Source: Gnetum montanum (lineage: Eukaryota; Streptophyta; Gnetopsida; Gnetales; Gnetaceae). From it: DNA of 54,694 bases. The position numbers and the translations under genes are program-made. Under the pieces are notes generated by a model, which made no database searches, was not told the origin of the DNA, and worked only from the letters and a program-made list of their open reading frames with translations. Where the stretch lies: positions 35,927-90,620 of the forward strand of contig MNCI01024321.1 in the NCBI GenBank assembly GCA_015680685.1. The letters are read 5' to 3'. This document shows, one piece after another, positions 1-10,937 of this stretch; position 1 is the stretch's first letter, and every line of letters starts with the position of its first letter.

Positions 1-1240
1 AAAAAAGATAAAGAGAAGGCTAAGGCAACTATAGCGGCGATAGTGGGGGCGCAACAACAAAACAAACCGCCGGTAACCCCTACTAACTACAATAAACCAA
101 CTCCCACAACCGCGCAGGAATCATCATCGCAACAGAACCCAACAAACCGTACGCGAAATTTCGAGAGGAAAGAACCCTCTCAATACACGCCTCTGCCAAT
201 GAAGCCATCCCAGCTCTTCGATCAACTCCTGAAGGATGGGCTAATGAAACATAAACAGTTATCTCCTATGGCCATCTAGAGACACGACCAGTTCTATCAA
301 CTCGTACAGAACCCAAGCCTAGCAACACCGGATGAGCCTCCTGTACCCAAAGGTTTTAGAATGGATCGCTTTTGCGATTACCATCAACGCAACGAGCACG
401 GTACGGATTACTGTTTCACCTTGAAGCAGGATATTCAGCGAATGATCGATGACGGCCAAATCACTTTTGAAGAAGCCAACCTGATCCAACCGCAGAATCA
501 AGCCATGGGGGTGTATAAAGATCCCCTGAACACCAAAGAGGCACCGTACATCATTAATACGATCTGCTTTGATGATGATTCCGAGGTACTTAACATCCGC
601 ATCGTCTACCTCGAGCATAAATAGGAAACACCTAGTAGGCCATTCGTAGTTCAGATTCATCCCACTGTGTCCATGCCCGTGCCTCAACCACCACGTACCC
701 CGCAGCAACCATACGTCGTCTGAATACCCTCGGCCGTACCCACATCCAACATCATGACACGTAAAAAACCATACGTAGTGTGTGTCCCTCCCGCCATGCC
801 CTCAAACACACCAACCCCTCATACTCAGCCTACCCTTTTCATAGTCTGAGTACCACCCACGATCGCAACAACGGAGGTCCAACCTCCACCAAAACCAACC
901 CCGTATGTCTTTAGGATACCCGAAACTCCTAATGATTACCAAACCTCCACTCCACGAGCGCAAGGCAGACCTAGCCCCTACGTTATTAGGGTCCCTGGCT
1001 AGCCTTCTTACCAGTCACATTCGACGGTACAACCACAACCCCACCCAGCTCCATATGTGGTGCGAATCCCAGGGCAACCTGAGGCGTCAAGACCAGTCCC
1101 ACCTCCACGCCACGCACGAGAACGCCTAACAGACAAGCTTACATGGGAACGTGTGGAGAAGGAACGCCAATGGCTAGCTGTGGGGCCACCTAAGCCCACT
1201 CCGCTTAACTCAGTGCCTATGTCGTCACCTAACAACTAAC
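1..1240 (+). pseudogene. Element A: gag C-terminal part and proline-rich linker (decayed)
   Basis: This is the 3' part of the gag region of element A; the gag start lies left of the window. Frame 1 is kept throughout, interrupted only by stops (for example at 277, 622, 721 and 847). A C-x2-H-x5-H-x4-C knuckle-like motif (FCDYHQ...HGTDYC) is visible near 370-414, as in Tat-lineage gag. It is followed by a linker in which P-[YF]-V-V-x-[VI]-P recurs every 20-30 residues. The same order is seen in B (minus strand, 17262-18200) and C (minus strand, 29711-30620). Gag would form the particle and bind the genomic RNA. The copy cannot make an intact protein. The family assignment is secure; exact domain limits are not. 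Confidence 0.85.
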
Positions 1241-2406
1241 CGGACGCAAGTAATGAAGGTGAACCATCTGAAAAACATGAACCACGTAAAACGACAGTGT
1301 CGAATGACAAATCAACAAAACGTGAAATCAAACTGTTGGGCCCAATGGATCCAGTCACTGCTAATAAAAACGTCCCCAACAGTAGAGACTTCGCAACGGC
1401 CTTGACACAAGTCACCCAAGCACTGAAACAAAAGAACACTTCACTAAGCTTGTACGACTTGGTTCTAACATCCTAAACACATCGGGAAGCCTTGGTACGT
1501 ATGTTGACATCAATCCCGGTAAGCAAGGATTTACCCCCAAATGAACCCTCCATTCATGCGGTGATGTACTCACCTCACGGGACAACTCTTAAACCATTAA
1601 GCTTCCATGACGACAATATTAAGGTGGATAAGAAAACAGGGGAGATAACAGCAGCCCCCATGTTCATAACGATACGTATCAACCAGTTCAAGATACATAG
1701 GGTCCACGTAGACGATGGAGCCGCAACAAATGTTGTACCATATCCCATCGTTGAACAATTGGGGCTTACTGAATTAATTAAACCAACCGCAACTACATGT
1801 TTAAAGTCATTTAGTGGGTCACGCGTAATGGTAAAAGGCACAATAATATTAGATTTCATAGCGGGAGACCAATTCCCTACATCTGCCAACTTCCTAGTAG
1901 TCGATGAGATGCCAGGATTCAACCTAATATTGGGAAGACCCTGGGTGGCCCAACTGAGAGCTGTCTCCTCTCCAATACACCAGGAGATCCACCTACCTTA
2001 CGAAGGCGGTGAAATCATTATACACGGAGAAGCCACTATGCCTATTATCTCATCACACGTGGACATGGACCAAGGCTCGGAGGTTGAGCTCGAAGAGCCT
2101 AAATGAAACGATAAAAATGCGCATCCACTGGTAAGCAATAAGCCTTTGAACATGGAACAAGACCCACCTAAAATAGAAGCGCCTCCATCTGACACTGTAC
2201 ATATGGATTCTCAATTAGAAACTAACACAGAAATCATGCCAACTACCGAAACATCTGAAGACACTAACACAGGAACCACTCCATCAGACGTCCCTTGGAC
2301 CGAGTTACCGTTTAACGTAATCAATGAAGGGGACGCTGAATATAGGATCATACCTGTTGACATATCACCTAATATTAAAAAGAAGAAAATCAAAAAACTA
2401 TTATAA
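1241..2406 (+). pseudogene. Element A: aspartic protease region and end of the gag-pro unit
   Basis: This part continues frame 1 of the gag region. The protease active-site segment VHVDDGAATNVVPYPI lies near 1705-1750, followed by the flap/C-terminal motif NLILGRPW near 1921-1944. Single-domain retropepsins of Tat/Ogre elements have this layout and would cut the gag-pol polyprotein. A Ser/Thr/Glu-rich tail follows, ending in a lysine-rich segment (KKKKIKKLL) with stop codons at 2404. The same ending is seen in C at 28430, so the gag-pro unit ends here and RT is not fused directly. In-frame stops at 1237, 1474 and 2104 show decay without frameshift. Confidence 0.88.
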
Positions 2407-2409
2407 TAA

Positions 2410-2690
2410 TATCAACATTCCTAGTCCGAAACAACGTTAAACTATAACATGTCCGAAATGACGTTAAACTACGATAAGACAAAAACAAAAAAAAAAACAC
2501 TAAGCTACACTCCCAGTCCGGAATGACGTTAAACTATCATGTTCGCAAAGACGTAAAACTAGCCACGGTCAGCAATGATCGGTCGACTGAAAAATCTATC
2601 CATTTCCTGATTACACTGGCGCCTGAAATGGCCATAAACTAGGCATGGGGCCCGAAATGGCCGTAAACTAGCACTTGGTTTTCATTTATC
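2410..2690 (+). repeat. Minisatellite 1 of element A (end of gag-pro)
   Basis: Degenerate copies of a short unit (CCGAAATGACGTTAAACTA and CCGAAATGGCCGTAAACTAG are examples) follow the gag-pro stop. The same motif, always on the gag-pol strand, recurs after protease in C (28245-28420), before RT in B, C and D, and after integrase in A and D. Unit spacing is irregular (about 20-45 bp). The function is unknown. The following 2691-2914 bases hold nothing recognisable. Confidence 0.75.
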
Positions 2691-2914
2691 TTTTATAATT
2701 ACATTTCCACATTGCACTTAAAATAGAAAAAGCAAGTCAAAACATTTTACATTTCTGTGTCGTGTTTACAGTTAAACACAAAATCAACAAAAATTTCTTA
2801 CATGCAAGGTTGTGTAATTACAAGTATCAACTATTTTTGTCCATCTCAAAATTGTTTAAGTTACAATTCCCCAAGTCTGAGTCAAAAAACAACGAAAACT
2901 TAAAAATCAAAACA

Positions 2915-5010
2915 CTAAACATCTAGGACGGGAGGGTCGTCTCCTTTAGATTCTCCAGCATTAGGGGCCCCTGCTCCACTGGGGCCAGCTTCTTGGGCAT
3001 CATCACCGCCTTCATCCTAAAAATACCAAAGAGAAACAGCCAACATAAGAACAAGCGAATGTCAAAATTTTAAACAATACTCAATAAATTAACTTCATAA
3101 GGATAAAACGCTTACCATAGGAGATCCCCCTAAGCCGAATTCCAGCCGACGAAGGATTTCCTCTTCTGAAACGCTGGCCCAATCTGTCCCATCAAGACCT
3201 AAGTCGACATCTGCCAAAGTTTTTCCTTTGTCGACAGCCGACCAGGTAGGAAGTTTCATAGGGAACTCGCCCACCGACACTTCCCCAGAAGCAGTTGTGA
3301 TCACCCTTGTAGGCGACTCCATTTCCACAGTTGTATTTTGAGCAAAAGTATTGAAGGCAGAACGCAAACCCAAACCCTCCACAAACATCTCTAGTTGGCG
3401 CTTTTCAATAGACACCTCTTTTAGCGACTTCTTATAGTAATGTTTGTGATTTTTCTCATCCTGACCCGACTTACGATCCTTGGAAGCAAAGGCTTTCCAA
3501 TTTTGGCATTTAAGGTTCAGGAGATCAATTTGGGCTTTGCGCTCCGCCATTCTCCGAGTTAGCAACGCATGACGATTCAGTAAATTCCAATATCTGGTGT
3601 ATGTAACCTCGGACGTTTGCCAGGAGCGATCGCCGCTTAGTATGGTAGCGGCGAACTCATACCGAGCCTTTAGATCGTCATGTTCTACTGACAATTCAGA
3701 GACTTCCTTCTCTTTTGCTTGAATTTGCAGCCACAACTGCTCAACGGAACGCCTACAGGTCCATAACGACTTAGCGTTGTGCACAAAGCCTTTTGCAACT
3801 CCATCGTAAACAGGCCTCGGCACCTGTTCCACTTCTGGGGAAAGTGTGGTTAAACTTTCTATGCTAATGCTTTCAGAGGGATCCCATCTCAATTTAACGC
3901 CTACACACGAAAAATACAAATGTTAGGACAATATAAACAAGATGTGAAGTTTCAAACTTCTAAATGATTTGTACCTATGTCAGGGTGGGCTTCCTGGATC
4001 CGTTCAACCACTTCCTCCGCGATTCCAGCCACAAAATCCATCTTACTTGGGATTTCAAACCAAGTAAATGGCTCATGGGTACGGGATGAACTAACCTAAG
4101 CGGTCCTCTCCGGGGGAACCGTCTTCATAGGTACGTCCAACTGCACCGTCCTGGTCTCGCTGCCTTCATCTGAACAAGGTAAAAGCACAAAAATAAAATA
4201 CCATGATTTGACAATTGATCAAGCAATTCAAAACGAAAGGAAAAGGGAAAATGCACCATGGTCCTTGTCAACCTCCCGGGGGTCGCCCAAATCCAGATCT
4301 CCCTTGAGGAAGCTGCTGAACATTTGGTTGACAGCGTCCTGATCGTCCAATGGTTTGGTTTCAGTGGTATTTTCCTTTAACTCCCCCATTCTCCCGCCCT
4401 AGCTCTTCTCCGTATGTTCCTCCTCGTTATTCTTCTCCGTGTTAGTCTCCTCCTCCTCGGTGATAGTATCTAAAGCCTGTTTCCTCACTATTTTTAAAAA
4501 TCAAGCCAAAAACATCAAAGACACGTAAGCGATCGAAGTAAAAGTTATAAACAAAGCGACAAAACGAAAACGATAAAGTAATAAGCAGGCGAGGTCCACT
4601 TACCAGGCATCTTGAAGCGTATGCGCTTCACGCGTGGCTAGTTCACACCGGAGACTTCCTCAGTTGTGCGTTCAGGCCTCTTTAGCTTTGACTTGGCTTG
4701 GCCAACGGTCTCCTTGATGACCCGTTCTACCCTTCTAGCAATGTAGGGTACCTCGTCTGGCTCCAATCCCAAACTATCACGTGTGTGGATTGAAGTGTCA
4801 GATGATCCCCCTGTAGTAATAGAAACGGATTCATCAATGCCTTTAGGTGCGTCTTGGGATTTTGCTGTCTCAAACAAATGATTGATCCACGAGCGGGATA
4901 TTTGACCCTGATCCCGCAAAACAAACTTGTTGTCTGCACGAACCACCAGGAACTCGGCAAAATGGCGAAGATAACTGGCGAAGAATGCGAAGGTGAAATG
5001 GGATTGCAAT
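2915..5010 (-). pseudogene. Element A: antisense spliced gene, exons 4 (part) to 8
   Basis: This is the 3' half of the antisense gene of the family. Reading on the minus strand, exons are: 4 (truncated) about 5010-4604, 5 4487-4257, 6 4169-3975, 7 3900-3116, 8 3016-2915 with stop TAG. Introns have GT...AG ends. Exons 5, 6, 7 and 8 have exactly the lengths seen in B (231, 195, 785 and 102 nt). Exon 7 is open for all its codons and reads as a long charged, probably coiled-coil segment. Exon 5 is Glu-rich and exon 8 is an acidic Gly/Pro tail. Stops occur in exon 4 (GAG to TAG near 4640) and exon 6 (near 4098). The 5' half is lost in a deletion that joins this region to integrase near 5010-5036. 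It lies tail-to-tail with gag-pro. Function is unknown. Confidence 0.8.
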
Positions 5011-5036
5011 TGCATCTGTTAGTTCAACACACGCGG
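5005..5036. other. Element A internal deletion junction
   Basis: Left of about 5010 the sequence matches the middle of antisense exon 4 (compare B near 13575). From about 5036 it reads as the start of the integrase region (compare D near 39170). Exons 1-3, half of exon 4, the RT leader, RT and both RNase H domains are missing. A is therefore an internally deleted, non-autonomous copy. A GCAATTGC microhomology near 5010 may have guided the deletion. Confidence 0.7.
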
Positions 5037-6280
5037 TAGAATGGTACGATGACATAAAGGAATACCTTCTACGCGGTGAAACACCACGACATCTAACAAA
5101 TGCACAGAAAGACGCAGTGCGCAAATGTTCTAAGCAATATACCTTAGTAGGGGACACACTGTGTCGTCGATCCTACGAAGGCATATTGCTAACATGTGTC
5201 AATAGTATCGATGCCTAGACCATTGTCGATCAGGTACATGAGGGACTATGTGGAGGACACGTAACACCAAAAGCCATGGCAACGAAAATCAGGCGCTTAG
5301 GTTATTATTGGCCACACATGGAATATGACTGTCTCTCCAAGGTCAGAACATGTAATACTTGTCAGAAACACAGCAATCTAATACATGTCCCACCAAATGA
5401 GTTGCATATAGTGCAAATCACATTGCCCTTTCAAAAGTGGGGATTGGACCTTATCGGCCCATTAACACCCTCATCTTTTGCAGGGCATAGTTTCATCATA
5501 ATCGCAATCGAATATTTTACGAAGTGGGTAGAAGCTGCTCCCCTTCGCAAAACCACATCTAAACATGTGTGCAATTTCATCCTCGAAAACATTGTAACCT
5601 GTTTTGGAATCCCCTTGACAATCATCACTGACAACAGGCCACAATTTAGCAGCGCTGAAACCCAAACCTTTTGTGACAGTCTGGGGATCAAACACTCGTT
5701 TTCATCCCCTTACTATCCTCAGAGCAATGGACAAGCAGAAGCAACAAACAAGACAATTATTGCAATACTTAAGAAAATGCTTACCCAAAGCAAGAGGAAG
5801 TGGCATGAACAATTGGTGTACACATTGTGGGCATACCGTACTACGCACTGAACTTCAACAGGTAAGACACCATATAGTCTGGTTTACGGTTCAGAAGCTG
5901 TTTTACCTTTGGAACTGCAGGTACCATCCTTAAGGATAACACTCTCCGGACTCCTCGACGATGAGCAGAACAATGACCTACGCATCGTTGATCTTGACTC
6001 GGTGGAAGAGGAATGCATACGCGCCCTCGATCAAATTGAATGGTATCAAAAACAACAATGGAAACGACATCGACATAACATCAACAAGCGCCTTATCAAA
6101 GAGGGTGACCTGGTGCTTAAAGCTGTTCGGGAACACCCGGACAAATTCTCAGCCAACTGGGAAGGGCCTTACTTGGTCATTAAAGCATTTGACAACGGAG
6201 CATTCAAACTAGCTGACATGGAAAGAAACGAGCTTGCCAATCTAACCAATCATGTGTTCTTAAAACCGTTTTACATTTGA
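5036..6280 (+). pseudogene. Element A: integrase
   Basis: The region encodes a retroviral-type integrase, which would insert the cDNA into the host genome. The N-terminal HHCC zinc-binding part is seen at about 5230-5370 (HEGLCGGH ... CNTCQK). The catalytic core follows, with Asp in GLDLIGPL near 5448, Asp in ITDN near 5630, and Glu in NGQAEATNK near 5735. The second Asp is followed by Asn-Arg instead of the usual Asn-Gly. The C-terminal part ends with NWEGPYLV...FKLADM and a stop at 6278. No chromodomain follows, as expected for Tat-lineage elements. In-frame stops lie near 5215 and 5849, and a frame change near 5860-5900. Confidence 0.9.
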
Positions 6281-6289
6281 GTACAAGCT

Positions 6290-6680
6290 CAGGTATGTGC
6301 AAGTCCTGGGATCACGACTATAAACTGATACCACAGCTCATCCTGGAATCATGACGGTAAACTGATACCACAGAACAGTCCTGGGTTATGAATTAAAACT
6401 GACACCACGACTGTCCTGGCATCATGGAAATAAAATGATACCCCACAGTGTCCGCAATGACAATAAACTAGCATTTGTCCGGCATGACAGTAAACTGCCA
6501 CCGTCACAACCATCAGAGTCCGCTAAGGCTATAAACTAGCTTACCTCTGCATGGTCCGCTAAGACTCGAAACTGGCAACGTAACGTCTGCCACGACGCTA
6601 AACGGGCAATGTCCAACAGGTCATGACATAAAACTAACCCATGATAGTATGCTAAGACTATAAACTGGCACGTTCATCTC
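6290..6680 (+). repeat. Minisatellite 3 of element A (after integrase)
   Basis: About 10 degenerate copies of a unit ending in TAAACT or TAAACTGGCA start just after the integrase stop (for example GTCCGCTAAGGCTATAAACT near 6511). This is the same motif family as at 2410-2690. D carries it at the same place (40420-40790). Confidence 0.75.
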
Positions 6681-7626
6681 CGGCTCTTTACTCCACAGCC
6701 ACACTCATTCATCAGAATCACCGCATCGCTCACCAGCACACAATTTCATCAACATCGCCGCCATTCATATACAGTGCTCAAAATCTCCTCCAGTACTTTT
6801 GTTCCATCTGCAGCCGTTCAAATCTAAGCTCGCTTATTCACCCATGGTTTTCTTGTCTCCTTGGCGTTGTGTTTGCAGGATGACACCCCAAAGTTTTCGC
6901 ACAAGAATGCACCTCATCGTAAGCAGCAAGATGAGACAATGTTCACAGCACACATGATGAGACTAAATCAAACTGTTCACTAGTACATTTCCATTCCTGG
7001 TATATTCACTATCTTTCTACCAACCTCTGATACACCGAATACATTCAAAACTTTGAGCACACTGTTGCACACTGCAACACGTTACAGCAGTTGTGACACA
7101 CGGCTTGGCACCTGAGCATGAGTACAAGATCAATGCAAAAAAAAAGAGACCTTTGGCACTTCCCATATAAGCCCCAGGCGGGAAGGCAGTTGTCTCAAAA
7201 CCAAGTACTCATATCCAAAACGGTCAAGAAGCATCCATTTGCATGGCTTTGGCTCTCCACCAACAGGTCCAGTCCTAAACATTAAACACGGGCCTTGTTC
7301 CTCCAAAGAATGTAACACATCCTCCCGTGGCTTTGGTCTTGCCAACAAGTTCTCTTGAACACTAACCAAGAGCCTTGTTCCACCAAAGGACGCACATTGC
7401 ATGTCTGAATTCCGAGTCTACTAAACAATGGCTATTGACAAGGATCAGCACGCCGCACACCCAAGCATCCCATCTCTTAGCATAATTCTTTGGGGAGTCA
7501 CCAATCTCCACAATCTCTTTCCTCCTACCAGCTACAAATTTCACTTGTTCAATCCCATGTACTACTGAACACGGTGCGATGACGTCTAGTCAAGTGGCAA
7601 AGAACAAAGTCTACCTCGAGTTGCTT
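6681..7626 (+). other. Element A 3' untranslated region, no gene seen
   Basis: This is non-coding sequence between the post-integrase repeats and the polypurine tract. I see one imperfect duplication of about 70 bp (about 7240-7312 and 7325-7393, both beginning GGCTTTGG and ending near GAGCCTTGTTCC-like sequence). No convincing gene is present. Confidence 0.6.
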
Positions 7627-7682
7627 GTGGTGTTTTGTACTTCTTTGTCGACACTTCTCGGGTTGATTTCTACAAGCATCAA

Positions 7683-7696
7683 CAAAGAGGGGCCAA
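7683..7696 (+). other. Element A polypurine tract
   Basis: CAAAGAGGGGCCAA lies directly before the TGAAACACC start of the 3' LTR. It would prime plus-strand DNA synthesis. The same tract is before the D LTR at 41803-41816. An inverted repeat (7627-7652 with 7679-7706) brackets it. Confidence 0.8.
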
Positions 7697-8883
7697 TGAA
7701 ACACCACAAAATTTCGAGCTTGGTACTTCTCCAGCAAGAAGCAGGTCCCTGGGACCCATGGACAACCACAGCTACATTTGGTGTCACAAATTGCAACTTC
7801 GGGAACAAAACACTTAGTTTTCACTAAGTATGCAGTACCAGCGTATACGCCCAGCGTATGCACCCAGCGTCAACAGCGTATACGCCCAGCGTCAACAGCG
7901 TATACGCCCAGCGTAGACATCCGACTTACACGCCCGATGTACACGCCTCACCTGTATGCTCGGTAGGTACAACAGATGCATACGCCCGACAATGAAGTCT
8001 TAATGACAGAATAAAAGCAGCACCGAAGAGCAAGAATTGAGGCAAGTCAGCAACCATTAGCATACACGCCCGGCGTATACGCCGAGTCATTGTCGGCGTA
8101 TACGCCCAGTGTCCATAGCATCTCCACCCAAGTTTACACACGCCCAGCATGTCCAGCGTATACCCCTAGCGTGTACGTCGGCCTGATGTAGCGTATACGC
8201 CCAGCAGATGTAATATGTTGTATATTTGTAAATTGTATGCACCCGGTCAACGCGCCACGTGTCTCCTAACCCGAGTTTAGCGTAACAACTGGTATAAAAA
8301 CCCTGATTTTCCACTTCAACAAGGTTGGTTGGCAAGATCCCAGAGCATACCAGAGACATTTACGCTGTGCACCAGAGCTAAAACCCTCTTACGCTGGAAA
8401 GCCCTGTACGCCGTGCACACAGTCTCTACGCTCCGCCTACCGTGCGAACCAACCGAGTCATCCTTGCATCCACCGGGGCTTTTCGTCCGCCTTGTGTTCC
8501 ATCACAACTACGTTAGACCGGTGCACTGTTCTTTGACTCTGTAATACCATTGTTTACAGTTTACGCTAATTTCTTACACATTTTTCTGTTTACGCTCATT
8601 CACATTTACGCCCTGTTCACATTTGTCACGCTGTTTACGCTCTCGTTTACGCTCGTTTACGCCGTTCACGCCTGTTTACGCCGTTTACGCATAACCCAGC
8701 GTATAGGACTTCGGCATACGTGTGGGTAAATCCTTGTCTGATCCGCGTGCGGACCACCCAAAGTACTCTACCTTCGTGCATTCCAGCTCGCCCTCAGGCG
8801 AAGGTAGGGTCTTCTGTGCGCATCCTGCGAGCTCACGGTCTTTGTTTCCTTCCAGCCGGAGACCGACGATTTCAGGCGGTACA
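7697..8883 (+). mobile_element. Element A 3' LTR
   Basis: The LTR runs from TGAAACACCAC to GGCGGTACA (1187 bp). U3 carries at least six exact GCGTATACGC palindromes (7840-8210). The TATA box is GGTATAAAAACC at 8291. R/U5 is rich in GTTTACGC units (8560-8700) and has a U5 hairpin (8768-8776 with 8799-8807). The start and end match LTRs B and C in the opposite orientation. Sequence after the end (TAGTG...) is the RNase H region of B on the minus strand, so A is inserted in B. The expected target duplication TAGTG (8884-8888) cannot be checked because the 5' LTR is outside the window. Confidence 0.88.
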
Positions 8884-10505
8884 TAGTGTAGGTCAAATTC
8901 AGCTATCATGGCTTTCCAGCAGGCTATTCGACTCGTTTCGTAAATGTTTCCTGTGGTGGCCCCAAGCACATTATCCTTGTAAATTATGTTAACTTGGTTA
9001 CGGAAGAGGTAATGTCGCCATTTTCTCAAAGAAAAGACCAAAGCTAAATAGGACCTCTCCACGTCGTTATACTTTTTCTCATGGGCAACTAATGCATGGC
9101 TTAAGTAATATACAGGGACTTCAATTTCGTCATCTCGTTTCTGGCAAAGCATAGACGCGATTGACAAATCCAAAGTAGCGAGGTAGATGTAAAACGGTTT
9201 ATCGTTTTGAGGTGGATAAACAGTGGGTAATCCAGCAAGTGCTGTTTTAATGTTGTTGAATGCTTCTTGACACTGCGGAGTCCATTCGAAATGGACGTTC
9301 TTGCATAACAGGTGGTTCATAGGTTTTAGTTTGTCTAACAATTTTTCTATGAAGCGCCTGATAAACTGTAATCTACCTTGTAGACCTCGAAGTTCGGTAA
9401 GGTTGCCTGGTGGTTTTAGGTTTATTATGGCCTTAACCTTATCGGGGTCTACTCGTATCCCTACTTTTGAGGCTATAAATCCATGCATTTTGCCTGTCTT
9501 GACGCCGAAGACACATTTTTTTGGGTTGAGTCTTAATTCATACTTTAAACAACGTTTTAACACCAGGTCAAGGTCTTGTATATGTTGTTCTGATGTTTTG
9601 GACTTAACCACAATGTCATCTACATAGTCGTTGAGCGAGTGTAACATGTAATCACTAAAGATGAATGTCATGGCTCTTTGATACTTGGCCCTAGCATTTT
9701 TGAGACCAAAGGGCATCATTGTGTAGCAAAAGGTTCCCCATGGTGTCATAAAGGTTGTCCGAAGTTGATGCTCCGGGTTGATGCGTATTTGATTGTATCC
9801 CGAGAAGCCGTCCATAAAAGATAATAGCATGTGCCTAGCGGTCTAGTCGACAAGTTGATCGATGTTGGGTAGGGGAAAATCATCTTTTATGGTTGCAACA
9901 TTTAAATCCCAGAAGTCGATACATAAGCGAATGCTTCCATTCTTTTTCGGAACGATGACCATGTTGGATACCCACTCGGTGTAATCAACAACCCGGATGA
10001 AACCAGCCTGATAAAGTTTGGTGATCTCATTACGAACTGCCAATGCCAGTTCAGGTTTAACCTTTCGTGCCTTTTGTTTTACTGGTCTCAATTTTGGGTC
10101 AAGGATAATGTTGTGCTGGACAATTCGGGGATCTAGTCCAGGCATGTCCGTATAAGACCAAGCGAATGCTTTTATATTTTCCCTAAGCACGTCTTCAATG
10201 TTTTTGGCTAGGTGCGGTTTTAGTAATGTGCTTAATTTTAGTATTTTAATTTCCCCATCGGGCATGGTTATGGGGGTTTCGGTCAACGGGTCTTCGGCGA
10301 TATTTTCTGATTCTATGTCGAGGGATTTTGTCATGCCTTTGTAGTTGTCTATTGTTTGCTGTGTTGAGGCGCTGACTGCGTCGTCCATTGATGAACTTAA
10401 GTGGATGAGGTTTATGTTAATATCTCTTGCAATTTTGCCATATGGTTCTTCAATGATTAATGGTGCAGTTAAATGCTGGCAATCCATCAAGCTCGCTTCT
10501 ACCAA
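8884..10505 (-). pseudogene. Element B: reverse transcriptase and start of RNase H (pol unit, truncated)
   Basis: Read on the minus strand from ATG 10505 or from the splice acceptor at 10499-10500. A short N-terminal region is followed by the RT fingers/palm (DMPGLDPRIVQHNI near 10130, FIRVVDYTEWVSN near 9975) and the catalytic YVDD at 9626-9615. The thumb/connection (FEWTPQCQEAF) and RNase H (KPFYIYLATLD, YYLSHALVAHEKKY) follow. RT copies the element RNA and RNase H removes it. The reading frame is intact apart from a stop near 9844. The frame is cut at 8884 by element A; the rest of RNase H, the second RNase H, integrase and 3' LTR should lie left of A. Tat-lineage assignment is strong. Confidence 0.92.
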
Positions 10506-10520
10506 TAAACAGAGAGCTGA
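10485..10520 (-). promoter_or_regulatory. Candidate sense splice acceptor before the RT unit (B)
   Basis: On the minus strand CTCTCTGTTTATTGGTAG precedes the first RT-unit codons. C has CTCTGTTTATTGGCAG at the same place (22915-22899), and D has AAGTTAAGCAG at 36928-36938. Ogre elements are known to splice an intron out between protease and RT; this may be the corresponding 3' splice site. Confidence 0.5.
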
Positions 10521-10599
10521 ATGAGCTCATGGGTATCGTTCTATGTTCTTTGGTAATTTTAGATTATGTGTACATGCATGATGGTGAATTATCATCACA

Positions 10600-10790
10600 C
10601 CGGGACACATGGCAGTTTAAGGCCATGCCGGGCCGTGGGTGGTAGTTTAACGCCTTACCGGGCCACATGTAATCTGTAGATGGCAGTTTAAGGCCATACC
10701 GGGCCGTCAGGGCAGTTTAAGGCCATACCGGGCCGTGATGGCAGTTTAAGGCCATACCGGGCCAATGGGGGTTTAAGCTGGAATGTTTGG
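10600..10790 (-). repeat. Minisatellite 2 of element B (before RT)
   Basis: Six to seven copies of GGCAGTTTAAGGCCATACCG-type units are seen on the plus strand. On the gag-pol (minus) strand the unit reads CGGTATGGCCTTAAACTGCC, the same motif family as in A and D. The array ends about 95 nt before the RT unit. 10791-10937 is GC-rich spacer without a gene. Confidence 0.8.
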
Positions 10791-10937
10791 CGTAAATATC
10801 CGGAATGGGGTTCACAGGGGAACCAGGATGTAGTAATTTATTTTTGAGCGAATTTTTGGCGAAAAATGAGTAAAAAGGCAAAAAGTAGCAAATTGGGAGG
10901 TGGCGGCGTAAGTGGTGGCGTCAGCAACGGTGGAGCG

